This document shows, one piece after another, positions 40,928 to 47,379 of a stretch of 64,000 bases of DNA. The notes below the pieces were generated by a model. It made no database searches, was not told the origin of the DNA, and saw only the letters and a program-made list of their open reading frames with translations. The stretch lies in NCBI RefSeq assembly GCF_007829815.1, contig NZ_VIWT01000004.1:310001-374000 (forward strand), in the 5' to 3' direction. Position 1 is the first letter of the stretch. Every line of letters starts with the position of its first letter. The translations under genes and the position numbers were made by a program. The stretch comes from Kitasatospora viridis (GTDB lineage: Bacteria; Actinomycetota; Actinomycetes; Streptomycetales; Streptomycetaceae).

Positions 40928-41745
40928 ACCGCCTGTCCCTCAACCAGATCACCACCAAACACTGGACCCTCCCCCAGGCCGTCCAAGGCTGCGTGAACGC
41001 CGGGATCCCGGCCATCGGCCTGTGGCGCGACAAGGTCGCCGAAACCGGCCTCGCCGAATCGGCCCGCCTCGTCCGCGACGCCGGACTGACCGTCAGCAGC
41101 CTGTGCCGCGGCGGGTTCCTCACCGCCACCGGGGCCGGGAGCCGCCAGGCCGCGTTGGCCGAAAACCTGCGTGCCCTCGAAGAAGCCGCCGAACTCGGCA
41201 CCGACACCCTCGTCATGGTCGTCGGCGGCCTCCCGGACGGCAGCCGCGACCTGACCGGCACGCGCGCCCGGGTCGCCGAGCTGCTCGCCGAACTCGCGCC
41301 CCACGCCGGGGACTTCGGCGTCCGCTTGGCGATCGAGCCGCTCCACCCGATGTTCTGCGCCGACCGGGCAGTGGTCTCCACCCTCGCCCAAGCCCTCGAC
41401 CTCGCCGAACAGTTCCCCACCGAACAGGTCGGCGTGGTCGTGGACAGCTACCACACCTGGTGGGACCCCCAATTGGCACAGCAGATCGCCCGCGCCGCCG
41501 ACCGCATCGCCGCCTACCAGGTCTGCGACTGGACCCTCCCCCTCCCCCCGGACACCCTCCTCGGCCGAGGCCACGTCGGCGACGGCCACATCGACTTCCG
41601 CACCCTCACCCACCACGTCACCGCCGCCGGCTACACCGGCTGGATCGAAGTCGAGATCTTCAACGAGCAGATCTGGAACACCCCCGGCGACCAAACCCTC
41701 CGCACCATGATCGAACGCCACCACACCCACGTGGTGGCCCCGTGA
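40924..41745 (+). CDS. TIM-barrel sugar isomerase/epimerase of the operon
   Basis: The protein has 273 residues. Typical xylose-isomerase-like superfamily blocks are AGIPAIGLWRDKVAETGL, GLTVSSLCRGGFLTA, LVMVVGGLPDGSRD, VRLAIEPLHPMFCADRA with the metal-ligand Glu, GVVVDSYHTWWDP, YQVCDWTLPL, and GWIEVEIFNEQIWN with the last Glu. The ATG at 40924 overlaps the DUF993 stop. Relatives include hydroxypyruvate isomerase, myo-inosose dehydratase and sugar-phosphate epimerases; sequence alone does not decide among these. Confidence 0.87.
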   Translation: MNRLSLNQITTKHWTLPQAVQGCVNAGIPAIGLWRDKVAETGLAESARLVRDAGLTVSSLCRGGFLTATGAGSRQAALAENLRALEEAAELGTDTLVMVVGGLPDGSRDLTGTRARVAELLAELAPHAGDFGVRLAIEPLHPMFCADRAVVSTLAQALDLAEQFPTEQVGVVVDSYHTWWDPQLAQQIARAADRIAAYQVCDWTLPLPPDTLLGRGHVGDGHIDFRTLTHHVTAAGYTGWIEVEIFNEQIWNTPGDQTLRTMIERHHTHVVAP

Positions 41746-42857
41746 GGGTCGTCGTCGCGCCCGACTCGTTCAAGGGCACCGTGACCGCCGACGACGCGGC
41801 CCGGGCGCTGGCGGACGGTTGGCGCTCGGTCAGGCCGGACGACCACCTGATGCTCCGTCCGATGGCCGACGGCGGCGAGGGCACCCTGGCCGCCGTCCGC
41901 TCCGCCAACCCGGCCGCCGAGTTGCACACCGTCCCCGGCTGCACCGGCCCGGACGGCCGGCCCGTCGACGGCCTGTTCGCCCTGCTTCCGGACGGCACCG
42001 CAGTGGTCGAACTCGCCGTCGCCAGCGGGCTGCCGCTGCTGGGCGACGAGCTCGCCCCGCTCACCGCGACCACCCGGGGCACCGGCGAGACCATCGCCGC
42101 CGCGCTGGACCGGGGCGCGACCCGACTGCTGGTCGCGCTGGGCGGCTCCGCCTCCACCGACGGCGCCACCGGCCTGCTCGGCGCCCTCGGGCTGCGCCTG
42201 CTGGACCCCGAGGGGCGGCCGCTGCCGGACGGCGGCGGTGCGCTCGGCCGGGCCTGCCGGGTGGACATCACCCGGTTGCGCCCGGCCCCGGCGGGCGGTG
42301 TCCGGCTGCTCACCGACGTGACCAACCCACTGCTCGGCCGGGACGGCGCGGCGGCGGTCTACGGCCCGCAGAAGGGCGCCACCAGCGAACAGGTCGAGCG
42401 CTTGGACCGGGGTCTGGCCCGGCTCGCCGAGGTGTTCGGCGGCCGACCCGAGCAGCCGGGCGCGGGCGCGGCCGGCGGCACCGCCTACGGTCTCGTGGCG
42501 GCCTGGGGCGCGACCATCACGCCGGGCGCCGCCGCGGTCGCCGAGTTGCTCCGCCTCGACCAGGCCTTCGTCCACGCCGACTTGGTGATCACCGGCGAGG
42601 GCCGGTTCGACGCGACCAGCCTGCGCGGCAAGGCCGTCGGCGAGGTGATCGCCCGGGCCCAGCGGGCCGAGGTGCCGGTGCGAGTGGTGGCCGGCGAGTC
42701 CGCCGTCCCGCGCACGCTCACCCTCACCGACCTCGCCGGCGACCCGCTGGCGGCCCGTCAGGAGCCGGCCCACTGGCTGCGCGAGGCGGGTGCCCGGCTG
42801 GCCCGTTCGTCCGGGCTGGGCGCCCACCGGCCGCGCGTCCAGGCGGCCCGCGCCTGA
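41742..42857 (+). CDS. glxK: glycerate kinase
   Basis: The protein has 371 residues, the usual length for the GarK/GlxK family. Features are VVVAPDSFKGTVTADDAARALADGW at the start, MADGGEGTLAAV, AVVELAVASGLPLL, LVALGGSASTDGATGLLGALG, VTNPLLGRDGAAAVYGPQKGA, and LVITGEGRFDATSLRGKAVGEV. These signatures are strong. The enzyme phosphorylates glycerate to 2-phosphoglycerate and would feed the pathway into lower glycolysis. The GTG start overlaps the isomerase stop by four bases, so it is the last gene of the operon, followed by a strong terminator. Confidence 0.92.
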   Translation: MRVVVAPDSFKGTVTADDAARALADGWRSVRPDDHLMLRPMADGGEGTLAAVRSANPAAELHTVPGCTGPDGRPVDGLFALLPDGTAVVELAVASGLPLLGDELAPLTATTRGTGETIAAALDRGATRLLVALGGSASTDGATGLLGALGLRLLDPEGRPLPDGGGALGRACRVDITRLRPAPAGGVRLLTDVTNPLLGRDGAAAVYGPQKGATSEQVERLDRGLARLAEVFGGRPEQPGAGAAGGTAYGLVAAWGATITPGAAAVAELLRLDQAFVHADLVITGEGRFDATSLRGKAVGEVIARAQRAEVPVRVVAGESAVPRTLTLTDLAGDPLAARQEPAHWLREAGARLARSSGLGAHRPRVQAARA

Positions 42858-42889
42858 CGCCCACGGCCACGGCCACGGCCACGGCCGGG

Positions 42890-42945
42890 ACCGCTGCCCG
42901 GCGGCCCCGACCCGTGAACCGGCACCGCTGCCCGGCGGCCCCGAC
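42890..42945 (+). repeat. 22-base direct repeat preceding the terminator
   Basis: A 22-base unit starting ACCGCTGCCCGG and ending CCCCGAC occurs at 42890-42911 and again at 42924-42945. The second copy is the left arm of the terminator; the first copy could pair with the same right arm. A short CACGGC tandem run (42861-42885) lies just before. Confidence 0.7.
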
Positions 42946-42972
42946 GCGTGGGTCGGTGCCGCCGGGCAGCGG
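42925..42972. terminator. very strong terminator hairpin between convergent genes
   Basis: CCGCTGCCCGGCGGC (42925-42939) pairs perfectly with GCCGCCGGGCAGCGG (42958-42972). An inner CCGAC/GTCGG stem extends the helix. It lies between glycerate kinase and the convergent secreted-protein gene and suits termination from both sides. Confidence 0.85.
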
Positions 42973-43011
42973 TTCAGCCCGTGCTGATCAGTGCGGTGAT
43001 CGGCGTGGTGA

Positions 43012-44100
43012 TCAGTGCAGGATCGCGTGGCTGATCGCGCAGGAGTTGGTGTCGTTCGACCAGCTGGCCTGCTCGGTGAAGGTGCCGGTGCCCATCGCGA
43101 CGTTGGCCGCGCCGCCCGACTGGCCGGCCGGGATCCAGGCGCACTCGTCCGAGTTCTCCTCGCCGGTGGACGGGTTCGTCCAACCGCCGGCCGGGAACTG
43201 GTCCGACATCATCTCGTGCCACTCGTGGCCCAGGGTCATCGTCCAGCCGTCCAGGGTTCCGGGCGAGTTGACGAAGCCGACGCCGCAGCCCGCGCCCGAG
43301 TCCATGTTGTAGGGCTGGTTGCTGAAGGCCAGCGGGCCGTAGGGCGAGCTGACCGCGCCGCCGGTCAGCGTGCTGTCACCGGTGTAGTCGTGCCAGGCAC
43401 AGTACTGGCCCTGGTAGCTGTCCGGGTTGGTGCCGTGGGGCGACATGATCACGTAGTAGGTGTGCCGGTTGGAGGCGGCCGTGGTGTTGCCGAAGTGCGC
43501 GGCGGCCTTGACGGCCTCCTGGCCGAGCTGGTGGCCGGACGCGGTCTGCGGCGAGGCACCGGAGTTGTCGTACCAGACGCCGGAGAGCACGCCGCCGGTC
43601 TGGTACGGCACGAAGCTGGCGTTGGACGGGCAGCTGCTCGCGCCGGCGGCCACGTTCGGGCCGTCGCACCACTGGGTCAGGTCGGCGGACCACTTCTCGC
43701 CGCCGGTGCCGATGCCCTTGAACATCTGCTGGGTGACCGGCGCGGCGCCGTAGCTGTCCTTGGAGAAGGTGTAGTTGCCGGCGCTGTTGGTGCTCTGGGT
43801 ACCCCACTGGGTACCGTAGAAGACCAGGTAGACCTTGGAGTGCGCGTCGTTCACGCCGACGCCGCCGATGCCGCCGCCGTAGGTGAGGGCGTTCGCGTTC
43901 AGCCGGCCGGCGCGATCGGTCCGGTCGGCGGCGGCCTGACCGACCGTCGACATCACGCCGTGCCGCGCGGCAGCGGTCCCGGCGGTGGCCTGCTGGGCCG
44001 AGGCGGGACTGGCGGCGAGGAAGGCGCCCGCGGCGAGCGACAGCGCGGCGACGCCGGTCATGGCGACGCGGGTCGTACCGCGGAAGGTGGGGTTACCCAT
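43012..44100 (-). CDS. secreted HExxE-type protein (putative zinc peptidase-like)
   Basis: The protein has 362 residues with a signal peptide (about 1-35, ASPASA then QQA). The mature part is Asn/Gly/Ser-rich with a strand SKVYLVFYGTQWG, a block YYVIMSPHGTNPDS, and near the C-terminus MTLGHEWHEMMSD followed by GEENSDECAWI. HEWHE resembles the HExxE and downstream Glu-Asp-Cys pattern of a secreted family (EXORDIUM/phosphate-induced-like) that is sometimes suggested to be metallopeptidases; no activity is proven. Four or more Cys suggest disulfides. ATG 44100 follows GAGAGG; an in-frame start at 44208 would displace the signal peptide. Confidence 0.7.
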   Translation of the reverse strand: MGNPTFRGTTRVAMTGVAALSLAAGAFLAASPASAQQATAGTAAARHGVMSTVGQAAADRTDRAGRLNANALTYGGGIGGVGVNDAHSKVYLVFYGTQWGTQSTNSAGNYTFSKDSYGAAPVTQQMFKGIGTGGEKWSADLTQWCDGPNVAAGASSCPSNASFVPYQTGGVLSGVWYDNSGASPQTASGHQLGQEAVKAAAHFGNTTAASNRHTYYVIMSPHGTNPDSYQGQYCAWHDYTGDSTLTGGAVSSPYGPLAFSNQPYNMDSGAGCGVGFVNSPGTLDGWTMTLGHEWHEMMSDQFPAGGWTNPSTGEENSDECAWIPAGQSGGAANVAMGTGTFTEQASWSNDTNSCAISHAILH

Positions 44101-44430
44101 TGTGGGGGAGGTCCTCTCTGGAAGGAGCCGCGCCGCTGGGGTGGGCGGCGCGGTCGTTCGGTGGTACCGGTGCGACGAGGGGCGCCGGGCAGCACCGTGC
44201 TCGGGCACGGCGCAACCCGTGGCCAGGACCGTGGATCGCGACGTCCGGCCGCGCCGACCGCCCTTGCCGGCCCGGGTTCACGGGCTTGGGCGAGGGTCGG
44301 ATGGGGGCTCGTCGTGCATCGAGGAAAGCAGAGTTGTCGGCAGGCAGTCAATGCACCTGTGGGAGCGTTTCAGTTTCACTGATCGGCAAGTTTGCCGAGC
44401 CGCGGTTCGGCGCAGAACTCCTTGTGGGAA
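44101..44430. other. 330-base gap with no gene
   Basis: This holds the upstream region of the secreted HExxE gene and the downstream region of the sugar-binding-protein gene, both on the minus strand. Besides the hairpin at 44416-44439 it has a perfect inverted repeat CGGCAA-GT-TTGCCG at 44384-44397. No conserved promoter or RNA gene was seen. Confidence 0.5.
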
Positions 44431-44439
44431 TCAGGAGTT
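44416..44439 (-). terminator. hairpin over the stop codon of the binding-protein gene
   Basis: AACTCCT and AGGAGTT arms (7 bp, 10-base loop) form a stem that includes the stop codon at 44431-44433. A second dyad, CGGCAA-GT-TTGCCG, is 19 bases further on. Together they probably end the importer transcript. Confidence 0.5.
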
Positions 44440-45420
44440 GCAGTCGGTCCGGTAGCGGAACCGGGCGATGGCCGGGTCGTTCAGGTTGTCCCGGGTGATG
44501 CTCGCCAGGTCGGTCTTGAGGGTGACGGTGACCGGCTTGCCGGTGAGCGCGTCGTTCAGCTGGTCCACCGCCTGCTGGCCGATTCCGTACGGGTCCTGGG
44601 AGATGAGCGCGTCCACCTCGCCGTTCTGCAGCGCCTGCACCTGCTGCGGGCCGGCGTCGAAGGAGACCACCTTCACCTTGCCCTGCCTGCCCGCGTCCTT
44701 CAGTCCCGTCCCCACGCCCTCCCCCGTCTGCGAGTTGGCGGTGAAGACGCCGACCAGGCCCGGGTGCGCGGCGAGTTCGTCGCCGACCGCGCTGGCCGCG
44801 CCCTGCGCGGTGTCGCCGACCTGGCGCACGTCGTCGATCCGGATGCCGGGGTACTTGGCCGCCAACTCCGTCTTGAAACCGGCGATCCGGGCATTGGTGG
44901 TCGTGGTCGTCAGGTCCGGGGTGAGCACCACCACCTCGCCCTGACCGTCGATCAGCTGACCCATGGTGTCGGCGGCCTGCTGCCCGCCCTGCTGGTTGTC
45001 GGAGGAGATGTGGGTGACGCCGATCGAGCCGTCCGTCAGCGTGGTGTCCACGATCGCCACCTTGGCGCCGTTGTGCTCCATGGTCTTGATCGGCGCGGCC
45101 AGCGAGTTGGGGTCCACCGGCGCGATCAGCACGCCCCCGGGGTGGTTCGCGGTCACGCTGTCCACCGAACTCACCTGCTCCGGCACGCTCCAGTCCGCCG
45201 ACCCGGTCGCGCTGAACGAGTACCCGAGCTTCTTCGCCTCCGCCCCGGCCCCGCACTTCATGGTGATGTAGAACGGGTCACCGGTCTTCCCCGCGATGAA
45301 GCTGATGCTCTTCGCGCCGGACCCGCCCCCCGACCCGCACCCGGCCACGGCCGCCAGTACGGCAACCGCCACGACGGCCAGCGCGCCCGTCCGACGAACA
45401 GTCGACTTCCTCGTGGTCAT
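44431..45420 (-). CDS. sugar ABC transporter binding lipoprotein (CUT2, FrcB/RbsB-like)
   Basis: The protein has 329 residues with an N-terminal signal and lipobox (VAGC, Cys at about 28). The type I periplasmic fold is clear: ISFIAGKTGDPFYITMKCGAGAEAKKLGYSF, EQVSSVDSVTANHPGGVLIAPVDPNSLAAPIKTMEHNGAKVAIVDT, HISSDNQQGGQQAADTMGQLI, and KVVSFDAGPQQVQALQNGEVDALISQDPYGIGQQAVDQL. The two Cys in the mature domain may pair. It is the last gene of the importer operon. The sugar is unknown; ribose, fructose or xylose-like pentoses and hexoses are typical of the class. Confidence 0.9.
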   Translation of the reverse strand: MTTRKSTVRRTGALAVVAVAVLAAVAGCGSGGGSGAKSISFIAGKTGDPFYITMKCGAGAEAKKLGYSFSATGSADWSVPEQVSSVDSVTANHPGGVLIAPVDPNSLAAPIKTMEHNGAKVAIVDTTLTDGSIGVTHISSDNQQGGQQAADTMGQLIDGQGEVVVLTPDLTTTTTNARIAGFKTELAAKYPGIRIDDVRQVGDTAQGAASAVGDELAAHPGLVGVFTANSQTGEGVGTGLKDAGRQGKVKVVSFDAGPQQVQALQNGEVDALISQDPYGIGQQAVDQLNDALTGKPVTVTLKTDLASITRDNLNDPAIARFRYRTDCNS

Positions 45421-45463
45421 GGAGTCTCACACTCTTCTCTGCGGTGGCTGGAGGGGTGAGGGT

Positions 45464-46477
45464 TCAGGAACTGGCGCGCCGGCGCCGGCGCAGCTGGTCC
45501 AGGTAGACGGCGGCGATCAGCACCGCGCCGACCGCCACGGTCTGCCAGAAGGACTGCACCTGCAGGATGGTGAACCCGCTCTGCAGCACCGCGGGGATGA
45601 AGACGCCGATCACCGTGCCGACCACGGTGCCGGTGCCGCCGAACAGGCTGGTGCCGCCGAGCACCACGGCGGCGATCGCGTTCAGGTTGTCCTGGGTGCC
45701 GCTGGTCAGCGTCGTGCTGGAGAAGTGCGCCAGGTTGAGCACCCCGGCGAAGCCGGCCAGCAGCCCGGAGAGCGCGTACACCTTGACCAGGTGCAGGTCG
45801 CCGCGGATGCCGACCCGGCTGACGCTCTCCGCGTTGGAGCCGATCGCCAGGGTGTAGCGCCCGAACCTGGTGGCGTGCAGCACGTAGGCGGCGATCGCGG
45901 CGACCACGGCGGCGATGACGATCAGCCAGGGGATGCCGAGCAGGGTGCCGCTGCCGACGCTGTCGGTCAGCCGGTCGGGCAGGTTGCCGGCGTCCACCCC
46001 GTGGGTGGCCACCTGGGCGAGCCCGAGCGCCATGCCGAGGGTGCCCAGGGTGACGATCAGCGGCGGCACCTTCGCCTTGGCGATCAGCAGGCCGTTGAGC
46101 GCGCCCCAGGCGAGTCCCGCGCCGAGCCCGGCGAGCGTGCCGAGCGCGACCACGTCCCAGCCGGCCCGTGGGCTGCCGTCCAGCCCGTTCATCACCTTGA
46201 CCGCCACGACGCCGGAGAAGATCAGCACCGAGCCGACCGACAGGTCGATCCCGGCGGTCACGATCACGAAGGTCTGACCGACCGCCAGCAGCACCAGGAT
46301 CGAGGACTCGGTGGCGATGCTCCTCGCCTCGAAGACGGTCGCGAAGGCGGCCGGGCGCAGCGCCGAGAAGACCACCACCAGGGCGACCAGCACCAGGAAG
46401 GTCCAGAGGGTGTTCTGCGCCCGCATGCGTCGCCACAACGTCGTTGCCCGCAGTGTGAGTTCACTCGGCTCGCTCAT
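45464..46477 (-). CDS. sugar ABC transporter permease (CUT2, FrcC/RbsC-like)
   Basis: The protein has 337 residues and about ten transmembrane segments. Conserved blocks are VTAGIDLSVGSVLIFSGVVAVKVM, LAWGALNGLLIAKAKVPPLIVTLGTLGMALGLA, and LNAIAAVVLGGTSLFGGTGTVVGTVIGVF, the signature of the RbsC-like branched-chain permease family. The ATG at 46477 overlaps the ATPase stop (ATGA). It likely forms a homodimeric channel served by the small ATPase. Confidence 0.92.
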   Translation of the reverse strand: MSEPSELTLRATTLWRRMRAQNTLWTFLVLVALVVVFSALRPAAFATVFEARSIATESSILVLLAVGQTFVIVTAGIDLSVGSVLIFSGVVAVKVMNGLDGSPRAGWDVVALGTLAGLGAGLAWGALNGLLIAKAKVPPLIVTLGTLGMALGLAQVATHGVDAGNLPDRLTDSVGSGTLLGIPWLIVIAAVVAAIAAYVLHATRFGRYTLAIGSNAESVSRVGIRGDLHLVKVYALSGLLAGFAGVLNLAHFSSTTLTSGTQDNLNAIAAVVLGGTSLFGGTGTVVGTVIGVFIPAVLQSGFTILQVQSFWQTVAVGAVLIAAVYLDQLRRRRRASS

Positions 46478-47244
46478 TCGATGGCTCCGTCCTCCGGCGC
46501 CGCCGCGCCGGTCATCGCCGCGACCAGTTCCTCCAGCGAGCTGTGCGCCGCGGTGAAGCGGGCCACCCGCCGGCCGAGCCGCAGCACCTCGACCCGGTCG
46601 GCGACGGCCAGCACCTCGGGCATGTTGTGGCTGATCAGCACGACCGAGACACCCCGGTCGCGGACCCGCCGGATCAGCTCCAGCACCCGGCCGCGCTGCA
46701 CCACGCCGAGGGCGGCGGTCGGCTCGTCCATGAACACCACCCGGGAGGCCCAGGCCACCGAGCGGGCGATCGCCACGCTCTGCCGCTGGCCGCCGGAGAG
46801 CGCCGCGACCGGCGCGTCCACGTCCTTGAGGGTGACGCCGAGTTCGCCGAAGGCCTCGACGGCGCGGGCCCGCATGGCCTTCTTGTCGAGCACGCCGAGC
46901 GCGCCGAGCAGTCCGGGGCGCAGGCGTTCGCGGCCGAGGAAGAGGTTGGCGGGCGCGTCCAGGTCCATCGCCAGGGCGAGGTCCTGGTAGACCGCCTCGA
47001 TGCCCACGGCCTGCGCGGCGCGCGGGCCGGAGAACTCCACCGGCCTTCCGTCCAGCAGGAGTTGGCCGCGGTCCGGGGCGAGCGCGCCGACCAGCGCCTT
47101 CACCAGGGTGGACTTGCCGGCGCCGTTGTCGCCGATCAGCGCGACCACCTCGCCGGGCAGCACGGTGAAGTCGGCGCCGCGCAGCGCCTGGACCTGGCCG
47201 TAGGTCTTCACCAACCCGCGTGCTTCCAGCAGTGGTTGTGGCAC
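46474..47244 (-). CDS. sugar ABC transporter ATPase, single-domain (FrcA-like)
   Basis: The protein has 256 residues with a single nucleotide-binding domain, unlike the double RbsA type. Walker A is GDNGAGKSTLV, the signature is ALSGGQRQSVAIARS, and Walker B is VVFMDEPTAALGV. The H-loop is in VVLISHNMPEV. The GTG at 47244 has a GGGGAGG site about 8 bases upstream; an in-frame ATG at 47280 lies over the operator and is less likely. The size and order ATPase-permease-binding protein match FrcBCA fructose importers, though the substrate cannot be read. Confidence 0.9.
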   Translation of the reverse strand: MPQPLLEARGLVKTYGQVQALRGADFTVLPGEVVALIGDNGAGKSTLVKALVGALAPDRGQLLLDGRPVEFSGPRAAQAVGIEAVYQDLALAMDLDAPANLFLGRERLRPGLLGALGVLDKKAMRARAVEAFGELGVTLKDVDAPVAALSGGQRQSVAIARSVAWASRVVFMDEPTAALGVVQRGRVLELIRRVRDRGVSVVLISHNMPEVLAVADRVEVLRLGRRVARFTAAHSSLEELVAAMTGAAAPEDGAIE

Positions 47245-47273
47245 CGCGCCTCCCCGAGCACAGCCCTGCCCCA

Positions 47274-47329
47274 TTGACAACGTTGTCCAACTTGGGCTGA
47301 ATAAAACCCACTTGAAGCAGTACTGTCAA
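47274..47329 (-). promoter_or_regulatory. promoter and palindromic operator of the importer
   Basis: On the minus strand a -35 TTGACA (47329-47324) and -10 TTTATT (47305-47300) are 18 bases apart. Immediately downstream is a nearly perfect palindrome; on the plus strand it reads TTGACAACGTTGTCCAA (47274-47290). It would cover the transcription start, typical of LacI-family repression. No LacI gene is adjacent; 21 and 18 kb away two such genes are seen, but their operators differ. Confidence 0.65.
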
Positions 47330-47379
47330 GGCATTGAACACCAACATCCGCCAGCCGCAACGCTTTTGATATCAGCGCC

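Noticed and set aside
42861..42885. CACGGC tandem repeat as a CRISPR-like array
   Set aside because: Units are 6 bases with no spacers; it is a short microsatellite next to the terminator.
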